This document shows, one piece after another, positions 6,585-14,766 of a DNA stretch of 24,242 bases (positions within the stretch are counted from its first letter, which is position 1; every line of letters starts with the position of its first letter). This stretch comes from Bacteroides sp. CAG:927 (GTDB taxonomy: Bacteria; Bacteroidota; Bacteroidia; Bacteroidales; Muribaculaceae). The stretch spans positions 1 to 24,242 of the forward strand of contig HF985633.1 of assembly GCA_000431155.1 (NCBI GenBank), written 5' to 3'. Position numbers and translations under genes: made by a program. Under the pieces are notes generated by a model. It saw only the letters and a program-made list of their open reading frames with translations, was not told the origin of the DNA and made no database searches.

Positions 6585-7859
6585 TCAATACAGCGTTGAG
6601 AGGTTTGCCCCCGGATAATAGTGGCCCAATATTTCAGTATAGGATTTGCCGGCATCGGCCATAGCAGCTGCTCCTATTTGACACAGACCCACTCCGTGAC
6701 CCCAGCCTGCACCTTGCAGTATCCAATGCTGCGGCACTCCGTGTTCATCTGTACCGGAGGTCGTGACGATAAATGCCGAGCTGTACAAGTGACTTTTTGA
6801 CAGTGAGCGGCGAATTTCCAACTCCTTGCCTATAGTCATGGTATGTTTCGTGCCTTGTATCCTTAACTTGTCTATTCTTGCAGACGGTCCGCGATGCAAT
6901 GGTTCAATGCTCAGTATTTCGCCGAAATCCACACCTGTCCGTTCGCGCAGAATCTCTGCCAGTTCCGGTGCCGTGTATTCAACTTTCCAGCGATAGAAAT
7001 CAGGCGTTTCAAGGTCATATCCGTTCAACACTTTGCGCAGCAGCTGCCGTGACGGTGCCGCGCACCATGCATCGGGATGCGTTGTGCACCATTGGGTGGC
7101 ACCCTTCTCGGTTGTCAGATCAGGTAAGCTCTCCTCGCCCTCCCTGTCAAGTTTTGGTGTGAGGTAGGGCATATCCTCATTGCTCCAGCAGGTTGAAAAC
7201 AGCTCCATTACACCCCCGCAGCATTTTGAGAATCTTGTGTCGCACAGCTTACCGTCGTTCATGAGCACTTCCCCTTTGGTGGCTTCAATGCTCCGGGCCA
7301 CACTTGCCGGCATATTGCTGCGCACTCCTTGGTATCGCTGACAATGGTCATCGGCGCACACATCAAACAGGTCATGGTCCTCGTGGTCATACCATTTTAT
7401 GCGTTCGTTGTCACTTTCTGTCATTTCCGATTTGGCGCAGTGGCATTTGTGTTGCATCTGGGCAAGAAGCCAGCTGCGCGATATCACAGCATGTGCCTTC
7501 AAAAACTCTTCGGGCGCATCGGCATTCATTTCCGAACTGATTACGCTTCTCAGATATTTTTCCACGCCAATAACATTTACGGCTATGAGTTTGTCTGATG
7601 GCGAATGTATTACGTTGAGCGCACCCTCAAATTTTTGCTCCATTTTTTGTTCCCAGTGAAACCCTATCCCTATCACTACATTATGCAGTGTGAACATGCA
7701 GTCATTATCAACCGGAGTCAGCTCTACTGGCTTGGTGATGTGTAATTTGCCGGTAAGAATATTTCCTGATGCGTCAGTGTATGCGCCATGCAATGTTATA
7801 TCAAGGGCATCCGCTTCCATTATTCCCACGTTAACAGTGGGTTCTGATTGATGACTCAT
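6585..7859 (-). CDS. SpoIID/LytB-domain protein without signal peptide
   Basis: SpoIID is a lytic transglycosylase that cuts peptide-stripped glycan strands; LytB (CwbA) relatives enhance amidases. The 424-residue product carries the family hallmarks: YLRSVISSEM with the conserved Glu110 as likely catalytic acid; LKAHAVISRSWL; a Cys/His cluster including DVCADDHCQRYQG near residues 166-179, like the zinc site of clostridial SpoIID; and a C-terminal GWGHGVGLCQIGA followed by HYYPG. There is no signal peptide or membrane helix. None can be added upstream, because the codons before the ATG read TGA ATT. The domain begins almost at residue 8. The start overlaps the DUF4922 stop by 4 bp, and the AmpG start follows one base after this gene's stop. 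Action on imported muropeptides in the cytoplasm is my inference. Confidence 0.88.
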   Translation of the reverse strand: MSHQSEPTVNVGIMEADALDITLHGAYTDASGNILTGKLHITKPVELTPVDNDCMFTLHNVVIGIGFHWEQKMEQKFEGALNVIHSPSDKLIAVNVIGVEKYLRSVISSEMNADAPEEFLKAHAVISRSWLLAQMQHKCHCAKSEMTESDNERIKWYDHEDHDLFDVCADDHCQRYQGVRSNMPASVARSIEATKGEVLMNDGKLCDTRFSKCCGGVMELFSTCWSNEDMPYLTPKLDREGEESLPDLTTEKGATQWCTTHPDAWCAAPSRQLLRKVLNGYDLETPDFYRWKVEYTAPELAEILRERTGVDFGEILSIEPLHRGPSARIDKLRIQGTKHTMTIGKELEIRRSLSKSHLYSSAFIVTTSGTDEHGVPQHWILQGAGWGHGVGLCQIGAAAMADAGKSYTEILGHYYPGANLSTLY

Positions 7860-8695
7860 AATTCAGAGCGTTTGTAGGCTGTTTCGCAAATTATATCTTT
7901 TAACTTGGCGGCGGTCAGCGTGCGGTAGTCATATTCCCTTGGCAATACCCATACACCTCCCATATCCACCGATGCAGGACTGAGAAGCACGCATCCCTCA
8001 CCTTCTGTGCCATAACAGCTTGGACGGTGCTTGCGGCGTGGTATTATAGCTATGTCAATTTTGTTGTCATGGCTTCGTGCAAGGATATTTACATCGGGTT
8101 CTTCTTCAGGTCGGTGGGGCAATTTTTCAAGAATGTTTTCGGCTTCATCTGCCGAATGACACAATATATAAGCCGGCGATTCGGGTAACGAATCTGTATC
8201 AATCCATCTCCATACAGGAAACTCTTTAGTCGCTGCTGCCTGAAAATGCATATGGTCAGGAGCGGAAGCACCGCATCTGGCTCCATTGTAAAACACTGTC
8301 ATCCCTTCCAGCATTTCAGCCCACTTCACCATGTCGTGCATGCGCCCTGCCACGCGTTGAGGCTCGTGGTGGGCAAGTGCTATGGTCAGATGATCGGGAA
8401 ATATTGGGTACGGATTGACAAGCAGTTCATACCCGTCTTCTTCAATGAATAATTGCTCTTTGGGTCGTGCCTCGCGACACAGAAAGCATCCGCGTTGCGC
8501 TATTGAAGCCTTGTCGATTTTTGCGGTACTGGATCTCACTCTCGCAGGATTATGCTGTAAAGTGACCACGCAGTCACCCAAATCCAGTTGGCGCGAATGT
8601 GTCTGTGCCAGCGAGTCATAGGTGCTTTTGGCTTGTGCCCAGCATTCCAGCTGTTGCGCTATGAACCGTTTGTAATCAATGCTTTTTGCGCTCAT
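7856..8695 (-). CDS. DUF4922 protein, HIT/GalT-like nucleotide-transfer fold
   Basis: The product resembles the DUF4922 family of Bacteroidetes. The pattern CFLC (residues 70-73), then NPYPIFPDHLTIA, then DHMHFQAA is that of the HIT/GalT superfamily. The motif is H148-x-H150-x-Q152, the HxHxQ form of GalT and Ap4A phosphorylase, where the second His carries the nucleotidyl group. A nucleotidyltransferase or phosphorylase acting on a sugar phosphate is therefore plausible, but no substrate is known to me. The start at 8695 (MSAKSIDYK) overlaps the upstream glycosyltransferase by 20 bp; an ATG at 8713 would add six residues and is also possible. The 3' end overlaps the SpoIID start by 4 bp. Confidence 0.8.
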   Translation of the reverse strand: MSAKSIDYKRFIAQQLECWAQAKSTYDSLAQTHSRQLDLGDCVVTLQHNPARVRSSTAKIDKASIAQRGCFLCREARPKEQLFIEEDGYELLVNPYPIFPDHLTIALAHHEPQRVAGRMHDMVKWAEMLEGMTVFYNGARCGASAPDHMHFQAAATKEFPVWRWIDTDSLPESPAYILCHSADEAENILEKLPHRPEEEPDVNILARSHDNKIDIAIIPRRKHRPSCYGTEGEGCVLLSPASVDMGGVWVLPREYDYRTLTAAKLKDIICETAYKRSEL

Positions 8696-10028
8696 GTTTT
8701 TTCCTGTTGGCATTGAGGGTTATGCGAGCTCTCAATTCGGTGGTGCGCAATGAGTCTTTGTAATGATTGTTGCGGTTTTCGGCTTCGGGACTCAATGCGG
8801 CATCGGTATTCCCTTCCCACCGGCGACAAAGATACAGCGACTCATAGATGCGTCCGATGCGATAGTGGCGAGATATTTGCAGGCACATGGCGTAGTCCTC
8901 ACCGTAGCTTACATCGGGCATCGGGTATCGCCGTGCTATAGCGGTGGCAAATGCTCTTGGCGCCCCAAGACCGTTGATTCGCAGTGCATTGTTGCGCCCG
9001 TTATCATCGGTCCACTCCTTGTGGTCTATTATGCCGGGAGGCAGCGGTTTTAATGAGAAATCAGTCAGTGAGTATGAACCTATCACAGCTCCGCAGTCCC
9101 GGCGGTGAAACTCGTCAACAATCTTTTGCAGTGTGTGGGGTGATGCATAGAGGTCGTCACTGTCAAGCTGTACGGCAAATTTGCCACATTTTTCATGTTG
9201 CATGGCCATGTTCCAGCATCCGCCTATGCCGTGAAATGTTTCATCGGGTGTGAGAACAATCAGTTTTTCCGACTTTATTGCGGCCAGTGCTTTAGCGGTG
9301 CTGTCGGTACTGTGATTGTCAACCACAATGACATTGAATTCAAAATCACACTTTTGCTCCAGCGCGCTTTTTACGGCATCGGCTATAGTTTTTTCCCGGT
9401 TGCGTACAGGGATGATCACGGATGCTTCCACCGGCCATCGCTCGCCGTAATCTGCTCTTTCCCATTCCGGCTCCAGATATGCGCCTATGGCCTTAAGATG
9501 GGCTGTGGCGGCATGTTCCATCTCTATCTGACTTTCACGATTACGGGGGTCAACATAATCAAACTGTCTTTCACCGCTATTGCGCGAGTCAGTCAGCGGC
9601 ACAAGATACAGTGGTTCGTTTACGTGCCATATCGCACCCATGCGGCTGAGCCTCAGACGCAGGTCATACATCCCGGCTGCAAGGTAATCCGTATCGGTTT
9701 GGTTCATCGCTCTGTGCAGCATATCTGTGCGCACAAGTACTAACGGACCGAAATAGAAATCATCTCTGATGCTTCCCGGTTGGTAGTCCGCGCAGCGGTG
9801 CAGACGCGTTGTCCCATCCTCAAGTGCCAGCCAATGGTCGGCATATAACATCGCCGCGCCGCTGTCATCAGCCACGTGGCCCCAGCGGTTAAGTTGCTCA
9901 TCTGTGATTTGGGGCATTACAAGGCCGGTGCAGATAAGCGTGTATGTGCCGGAGGCCTCCTGTGCTATTTTTTTGAGGTGTGCGGTTGAGCGTACACCTA
10001 TCTTATTGATTAACTCTATTTTTGCCAT
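8676..10028 (-). CDS. Two-domain family 2 glycosyltransferase
   Basis: The C-terminal half (about residues 200-420) is a GT-A fold glycosyltransferase of family GT2: VEASVIIPVRNREKT, then VVDNHSTDST, the metal-binding QLDSDD near 287-292, GEDYAM near 376-381 and LCRRW near 400-404. The first 200 residues form a second domain that looks like a degenerate glycosyltransferase half: YADHWLALEDG near 62-72, then FGPLVLVRTDML, then YDLRLRLS. No membrane segment is visible, so it is probably cytosolic. I chose the ATG at 10028 (MAKIELINK), which overlaps the upstream phosphatase by 13 bp; 10046 is an in-frame alternative. Donor and acceptor are unknown. Its fixed place between a phosphatase and DUF4922/SpoIID/AmpG hints at cell-envelope sugar chemistry. 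Confidence 0.85.
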   Translation of the reverse strand: MAKIELINKIGVRSTAHLKKIAQEASGTYTLICTGLVMPQITDEQLNRWGHVADDSGAAMLYADHWLALEDGTTRLHRCADYQPGSIRDDFYFGPLVLVRTDMLHRAMNQTDTDYLAAGMYDLRLRLSRMGAIWHVNEPLYLVPLTDSRNSGERQFDYVDPRNRESQIEMEHAATAHLKAIGAYLEPEWERADYGERWPVEASVIIPVRNREKTIADAVKSALEQKCDFEFNVIVVDNHSTDSTAKALAAIKSEKLIVLTPDETFHGIGGCWNMAMQHEKCGKFAVQLDSDDLYASPHTLQKIVDEFHRRDCGAVIGSYSLTDFSLKPLPPGIIDHKEWTDDNGRNNALRINGLGAPRAFATAIARRYPMPDVSYGEDYAMCLQISRHYRIGRIYESLYLCRRWEGNTDAALSPEAENRNNHYKDSLRTTELRARITLNANRKKHERKKH

Positions 10029-10828
10029 ATAGGAAAGGTTGTGCACGGGTCTGTATCCAGCAGGGGCACCAGTTGCCTGAATATTTCGGGAGTGGCTCCT
10101 ACAAGGCTTACTCCCCGGTCAAATCTCCATCGTTTGGTCAAGGCTCCGGCCTCATGACATATTAATGTGGCGGCGCACACATCCCATTCATGGAGGTTGA
10201 GCTCCCAGTATCCGTCAAGGTATCCGGCGGCCACATAACACAAGTCCATGGCAGCTGATCCAAGTCTTCGCAATCCGCGCACAAGCGGCAGCACTCTTGC
10301 CACATTTCTCAGATTGTTGTCAGGATTGGTGGCTTTGTCCACCGGGAAGCCGGTGCTTACTACTGCACGTTCCATTATGGCATTGCGCCGCGGTGCAATA
10401 GGTTTGCCATTAAGCCATGCGCCTTCGCCTTTCACTGCCGTGAACATTTCATGAAGATATGGGGCATATACCACACCGACGGCTGTTTCGCCGTCAATTT
10501 CTATTCCTATCGACACTGCAAATATTGGCAGACCCTCACTGAAATTGGTGGTGCCGTCAAGAGGGTCTATCACCCATCTTACACGGCTTTTCTGCCCATT
10601 GTCACCACTCTCTTCCGACAATATGGCATGATCGGGATATTTTTGTAAAATGTGCCCTATGAGCACTTTCTCCGAGGCTTTGTCGGCAGCCGTGACTATG
10701 TCGCTTTCGCCAAGTTTGGTATGGATGTCAAGCTTGTTGCCACGGAAATATTCAAGCTGCACCGATCCGGCCTCTGTTGCCCATTGGCGAGCATCGGATA
10801 GCAGTGAATGTAAATCTATATCTATCAT
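10016..10828 (-). CDS. Inositol-monophosphatase-family phosphatase
   Basis: This family removes phosphate from inositol phosphates, sugar phosphates or 3'-phosphoadenosine phosphate using two or three metal ions. The 270-residue product carries the full set of ligands: Glu72/Glu73 in ILSEESGDNG, the DPLDGTTNF motif at 88-96, and Asp216 in NLHEWDVCAA. Length is standard and there is no signal peptide. Sequence alone does not separate IMPase (SuhB) from CysQ-type enzymes. The GT2 start lies inside its 3' end, and the Lrp-type regulator gene ends 30 bp upstream on the same strand, so all are probably one transcript. In this operon it may dephosphorylate a sugar intermediate; that is inference. 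Confidence 0.88.
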   Translation of the reverse strand: MIDIDLHSLLSDARQWATEAGSVQLEYFRGNKLDIHTKLGESDIVTAADKASEKVLIGHILQKYPDHAILSEESGDNGQKSRVRWVIDPLDGTTNFSEGLPIFAVSIGIEIDGETAVGVVYAPYLHEMFTAVKGEGAWLNGKPIAPRRNAIMERAVVSTGFPVDKATNPDNNLRNVARVLPLVRGLRRLGSAAMDLCYVAAGYLDGYWELNLHEWDVCAATLICHEAGALTKRWRFDRGVSLVGATPEIFRQLVPLLDTDPCTTFPIWQK

Positions 10829-10858
10829 TATTGTATCATCGTTGCGTCAGCAACTGCC

Positions 10859-11320
10859 TTATATGTCAATTGGCACCTGACGCCTGAATTCCTCTTTAAA
10901 CGATATTATGGTTTCTGTGCGTGCCGCCGACAGACTCTGCAGTTTGTCGCGTATGATATGCAGCAAATGGTCATTGTTGTGGGCATACAGCTTCAGCAGG
11001 AAATCATATTTTCCGGTGGTCAGGTGACACTCCACCACTTCCGGCACATTTTTTACTCCCTCCATCACTGTTTCGTAAGCTGCGGGGTCTGTAAGAAAAA
11101 TTCCTACGTATGCGCAAGTCTCATACCCTACTGACGACGGATTGATGAGTGTCTCAAAACCTTGTATTACTCCCTGCTGCATTAGTTTCTGGATGCGTTG
11201 GTGCACTGCCGCTCCTGATACATTGCATTCACGTGCCACTTCCAAAAATGGTTTTCGGGCATTCCCGGCCAGCATTTTCAGTATCTTGCTGTCAAGTTTG
11301 TCAAAATGCATTCGTGACAT
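10859..11320 (-). CDS. Lrp/AsnC-family transcription regulator
   Basis: The 153-residue protein has the classic layout: an N-terminal winged helix-turn-helix (about residues 5-60; LDSKILKMLAGNARKPFLEV, then NVSGAAVHQRIQKL) and a C-terminal RAM/AsnC ligand domain (about 65-150; YVGIFLTD, then VVECHLTTGKYDFLLKLYA). Such proteins sense amino acids or other small metabolites and form dimers to octamers. It is transcribed away from the lptF-like gene and sits 30 bp before the phosphatase gene, so it may head, and possibly control, the downstream SpoIID/AmpG unit. The ligand is not predictable from the sequence. Confidence 0.92.
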   Translation of the reverse strand: MSRMHFDKLDSKILKMLAGNARKPFLEVARECNVSGAAVHQRIQKLMQQGVIQGFETLINPSSVGYETCAYVGIFLTDPAAYETVMEGVKNVPEVVECHLTTGKYDFLLKLYAHNNDHLLHIIRDKLQSLSAARTETIISFKEEFRRQVPIDI

Positions 11321-11372
11321 ATATGAGTTAGGTAGATGTTTGAATCCAATGAAGTTAACTTCGTTTATACGG

Positions 11373-11380
11373 CAAATTTA
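11373..11380 (-). promoter_or_regulatory. -7 box for the Lrp-type gene and downstream unit
   Basis: TAAATTTG on the minus strand fits TAnnTTTG and lies 53 bp before the ATG at 11320. The -33 region is poor, so activity may depend on a regulator. Confidence 0.5.
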
Positions 11381-11483
11381 CACATTTTATTTCATTTTGC
11401 GAAAAAATAATATGTACCTTGTCTATACTTCTCTTTCTTCCGTCTCCGCATTGTGAAAATCTGTTAGCGGACGGTGTCGGTTG

Positions 11484-11513
11484 TTGCCATTTGGTGGAAA
11501 ATGTGTAACTTTG
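11484..11513 (+). promoter_or_regulatory. Promoter of the lptF-like gene and ribBA
   Basis: TTG (11484-11486), a 19-nt spacer and TAACTTTG (11506-11513) fit the Bacteroidetes consensus. It lies 40 bp before the chosen ATG at 11553, and supports that start over the longer frame from 11481, which would begin upstream of the promoter box. Confidence 0.7.
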
Positions 11514-11552
11514 CGTGCCCGGTATATCATAAAGATACAAGGCCAATATTTT

Positions 11553-13454
11553 ATGCTGAGAATCAAAAGACTATATACGTTTATGCTGCAGAGCTTCGTG
11601 CCTCTGTTTGTCATGACTTTCTTTATATGTCTTTTTATTGTCTTGATGCAGTTCCTTTGGCGTTTTATCGACGACCTTGTCGGTAAGGGCCTTAGCGTGG
11701 ATGTGATTGGTGAACTGTTTTTCTATGCGGCTCTCACCATGATTCCTATGGCTCTTCCGCTTGCCATACTTCTTGCATCGCTCATGACATTCGGTAATCT
11801 TGGCGAGCGTTTTGAACTCACTGCCATCAAGGCCAGTGGAGTATCATTGCTCAAGGTCATGCGTCCACTTATCGTGCTGATGGTTCTTATAGCCATAGGC
11901 GCTTTCTTCTTTCAAAACGATGTGCTCCCCGTGGCTCAGACCAAGATGTGGACTCTGATTTACTCCGTGCGTCAGAAATCACCGGAGGTGGAAATCCCAG
12001 AGGGAGTGTTTTACGACCAGATTCCGGGCTACAATCTTTATGTGGCAAAGAAAAATCCTGACACCGGCACCCTTTATAACATGATGATTTATGATGTGAG
12101 CAAAGGGTTTGACAACGCCAGCGTGATACTCGCCGATTCCGGTAAACTCGCCATGACAGAAGACAAGATGCATCTGTTTTTGACCATGTGGCAGGGTGAG
12201 TCGTTTGAAAATCTGCGCGATGCCGCAGTCAATATGAACAATGTGCCCTATCGTCGCGAAAGTTTTGACCTAAAGGAGATTCTTGTGACTTTCGATGCCA
12301 ACTTCAACCGTATGGATGAGGACGGCATGCGCAATCAGTATGTGGGCAAAAACATATCTCAGCTTCAGGCTACTATTGATTCCGTGCATCATCGTGTGGA
12401 TTCCGTGGGTGAGATCTATGGCCGCGAAGTAGTTGAAGCTCCGCGTGTTGGCATGGATTACTACGACACTAAGGTTGAAAACGGCAAAGTGTTGCGTACG
12501 CGCAAGCTTGATGTGCCCCTGAGTAAGCCTGTGGATGTGGATTCAGTGTTTCGCGGTGCTAGTTCCGGAGCTATGGTCAATTATCTCAATCAGGCCGTCA
12601 ATAAAGCCCGTATGGCCAAAGCATCGTATGAATTCAAAGGCCTCACGATGGCTGATGACCGACGCACCATACGCCGTCATGCCATTGAGCTGCAAAAAAA
12701 ATTCACCCTTTCGTTCGCCTGCATAATATTTTTCTTTATAGGTGCTCCTTTGGGTGCCATTATCCGCAAAGGAGGTCTTGGCATGCCGTTGGTAATAAGT
12801 GTGTTCCTCTTTATATTCTATTATATAATTGATAACACCGGTTACAAGATGGCACGTGAAGGCAAGATTGCTGTTTGGCAGGGCATGTGGCTCAGTAGTG
12901 CCGTTCTGTTGCCGTTGGGCGTTTTCTTTACTTATAAGGCTATGCGCGACTCGGCTGTGTTCAATAAGGATGCTTACGTCAACTTCTTGCGCCGCATTAC
13001 CGGAAGAGTGGAAAAACGCTCTCTTGACTTCAAGGAGCTTGCCATGGTGAATGTGGAGCCTGCAAAAGCACATTCCATGCTTGAGCAGCTGCGCTCGGCT
13101 TGCGCCGATTTCCTTGCCTCAAATCCGGCCACACCCGGATATATCGCTTACTGGCTTCACGGTTACAGCCGCACTCGGCTCACGGCTCTGCGTTCGCAGG
13201 TTGAGCAGGTTGTGGACTATATATCCAATAGCCGTTCGCAGCGGGTTGTAGCCATGCTCAATGAGCTGCCCATCCTGCGCAGCTTGTGGATATACCATCC
13301 TGTCGGTTATAAAGCTGTGGCATGGGCAGCTATAATATGCTTCCCTATAGGAGTGCCTCTATATCTCATTGCCCTTCGTTCGCTTAAAAAACTGCGTGCC
13401 GAGTTGTCTGAGGTATCGTGTGTGGCTGCTGCCCTTCAAACTATGATACAATAA
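11553..13454 (+). CDS. LptF/LptG-family permease (YjgP/YjgQ), long form
   Basis: LptF and LptG form the inner-membrane part of the lipopolysaccharide export ABC transporter. The first three membrane helices lie at about residues 10-110 (LQSFVPLFVMTFFICLFIVL, then FFYAALTMIPMALPLAILLA with the family's FGNLGERFEL loop). A large periplasmic beta-jellyroll region follows (about 130-370), then a second helix block (about 385-480; FTLSFACIIFFFIGAPLGAI, then the RKGGLGMPL loop). The product has 633 residues against about 360 for the proteobacterial proteins. Extra length lies in the periplasmic part and in a C-terminal extension of about 150 residues that ends with one more hydrophobic helix. The start at 11553 (MLRIKRLYTF) follows the promoter and gives the normal N-terminus. 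ribBA follows after 13 bp. Confidence 0.88.
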   Translation: MLRIKRLYTFMLQSFVPLFVMTFFICLFIVLMQFLWRFIDDLVGKGLSVDVIGELFFYAALTMIPMALPLAILLASLMTFGNLGERFELTAIKASGVSLLKVMRPLIVLMVLIAIGAFFFQNDVLPVAQTKMWTLIYSVRQKSPEVEIPEGVFYDQIPGYNLYVAKKNPDTGTLYNMMIYDVSKGFDNASVILADSGKLAMTEDKMHLFLTMWQGESFENLRDAAVNMNNVPYRRESFDLKEILVTFDANFNRMDEDGMRNQYVGKNISQLQATIDSVHHRVDSVGEIYGREVVEAPRVGMDYYDTKVENGKVLRTRKLDVPLSKPVDVDSVFRGASSGAMVNYLNQAVNKARMAKASYEFKGLTMADDRRTIRRHAIELQKKFTLSFACIIFFFIGAPLGAIIRKGGLGMPLVISVFLFIFYYIIDNTGYKMAREGKIAVWQGMWLSSAVLLPLGVFFTYKAMRDSAVFNKDAYVNFLRRITGRVEKRSLDFKELAMVNVEPAKAHSMLEQLRSACADFLASNPATPGYIAYWLHGYSRTRLTALRSQVEQVVDYISNSRSQRVVAMLNELPILRSLWIYHPVGYKAVAWAAIICFPIGVPLYLIALRSLKKLRAELSEVSCVAAALQTMIQ

Positions 13455-13467
13455 AACATTTCAATAT

Positions 13468-14682
13468 ATGAGCGAAATTAAACTTGATTCTATAGAACAG
13501 GCCATTGAAGATTTTCGCAATGGCAAATTCGTGATTGTGGTTGATGATGAGGATCGCGAAAATGAGGGCGATCTTATCATGGCTGCAGAGAAAGTCACCA
13601 CCGAGCATGTCAATTTCATGATTACCAACGCTCGTGGCGAACTTTGTGCCCCGCTTACCATTTCGCGCTGCAAGGAGCTTGGGTTGCCGCATCAGGTTGA
13701 GGAAAACACATCTATGCTCGGCACTCCGTTCACCATCACCGTTGATAAACTCGAAGGATGCACCACCGGTGTGTCGGCTCACGACCGTGCCGCTACTCTC
13801 CGCGCTTTGGCCGACCCCAACAGTCGTCCCGACTCGTTTGGCCGTCCCGGTCATGTTCATCCTCTTTATGCACAGGATGAGGGCGTGCTCCGTCGTCCCG
13901 GTCATACGGAAGCTGGTGTTGACCTTGCTCGTCTCGCCGGTCTTTATCCGGCCGCCACTCTTATTGAAATCCTTAACGAGGACGGCACAATGGCTCGTCT
14001 TCCCCAGCTCCGCAAAAAAGCCGATGAATGGGGCTTGCATCTCGTGTCAATAAGGGATTTGATTGCATACCGTTTGCGTACCGAGATATTCGTGGAGGAA
14101 GGAGAGGAGGTGGATATGCCCACTGCTTACGGTCATTTCCGTCTTATCCCGTTTCGCCAGAAAAGCAATGGCCTGGAGCATATAGCTCTGATTAAGGGTG
14201 ATGTGAGAAATGGTGAACCAGTGCTTGTGCGTGTTCATTCATCATGCGCCACCGGCGACATATTCGCCTCACGCCGGTGTGACTGCGGCGATCAGCTCCA
14301 CAAGGCTATGGAGATGGTGGATAAAGAGGGCAGGGGTGTGATTCTCTATCTCAATCAGGAGGGCCGCGGAATAGGTCTTATGGATAAAATCAAGGCCTAC
14401 AAGCTTCAGGAAGAGGGATTTGATACAGTAGATGCCAATCTGCATCTCGGTCACCGTGCCGATGAGCGCGATTATGGCGTGGGTGCTCAGATTCTCCACA
14501 TGCTTGGGGTTGAGAAAATGCGTCTCATGACCAACAATCCTGTGAAGCGTATCGGACTTGAGGGGTATGGTCTCACCGTGGTTGAAAACGTGCCCATTGA
14601 GATTGAGCCTAATCAGTACAACCGCTTCTACATGCACACCAAAAAAGAGCGCATGGGTCACCATCTTGACAAGGTGGATTGA
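13468..14682 (+). CDS. ribBA: Bifunctional riboflavin synthesis enzyme RibBA (DHBP synthase / GTP cyclohydrolase II)
   Basis: The enzyme makes both precursors of riboflavin: 3,4-dihydroxy-2-butanone 4-phosphate from ribulose 5-phosphate, and the pyrimidine from GTP. The first domain (1-200) has DDEDRENEGDL at 26-36, the substrate loop GVSAHDRAAT at 101-110 and RRPGHTEAGVDL at 142-153. The second domain (about 205-404) has the zinc ligands Cys260, Cys271 and Cys273 in SSCATGDIFASRRCDCGD, and NQEGRGIGL at 296-304. Both sets look intact and the length is normal. It is the second gene after the lptF-like permease, with no promoter or FMN riboswitch in the 13-bp gap, so it depends on the upstream promoter. 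A hairpin follows the gene. Confidence 0.96.
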   Translation: MSEIKLDSIEQAIEDFRNGKFVIVVDDEDRENEGDLIMAAEKVTTEHVNFMITNARGELCAPLTISRCKELGLPHQVEENTSMLGTPFTITVDKLEGCTTGVSAHDRAATLRALADPNSRPDSFGRPGHVHPLYAQDEGVLRRPGHTEAGVDLARLAGLYPAATLIEILNEDGTMARLPQLRKKADEWGLHLVSIRDLIAYRLRTEIFVEEGEEVDMPTAYGHFRLIPFRQKSNGLEHIALIKGDVRNGEPVLVRVHSSCATGDIFASRRCDCGDQLHKAMEMVDKEGRGVILYLNQEGRGIGLMDKIKAYKLQEEGFDTVDANLHLGHRADERDYGVGAQILHMLGVEKMRLMTNNPVKRIGLEGYGLTVVENVPIEIEPNQYNRFYMHTKKERMGHHLDKVD

Positions 14683-14723
14683 TTCACGTAGCGCAAGCTC
14701 ACTGATGCGTTTATAACATACAC

Positions 14724-14761
14724 CCAAGGGCTGATTTCCATTTGCGGAAGTCAGCCCTTGG
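14724..14761 (+). terminator. Long hairpin downstream of ribBA
   Basis: CCAAGGGCTGATTTCC (14724-14739) pairs with the segment at 14746-14761 over 16 bp, including one G-T pair, around a 6-nt loop. It starts 41 nt after the ribBA stop. Only a weak T-run follows (CTTCT), so it is a terminator or a 3'-end stabilising structure. Confidence 0.6.
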
Positions 14762-14766
14762 CTTCT

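Noticed and set aside
6584..6655. Longer AmpG start at 6655
   Set aside because: It adds 24 polar residues encoded inside the SpoIID gene; the start at 6583 gives the family's normal N-terminus.
9195..9743. 182-codon plus-strand frame
   Set aside because: Antisense to the glycosyltransferase gene, whose GT2 motifs are clear.
10841..10854. Small hairpin GTTGC-GTCA-GCAAC between the regulator and phosphatase genes
   Set aside because: Only five base pairs and no T-run; too weak to call a terminator or regulator.
13455..13467. FMN riboswitch ahead of ribBA
   Set aside because: The gap to the upstream gene is only 13 bp, far too short for the aptamer.
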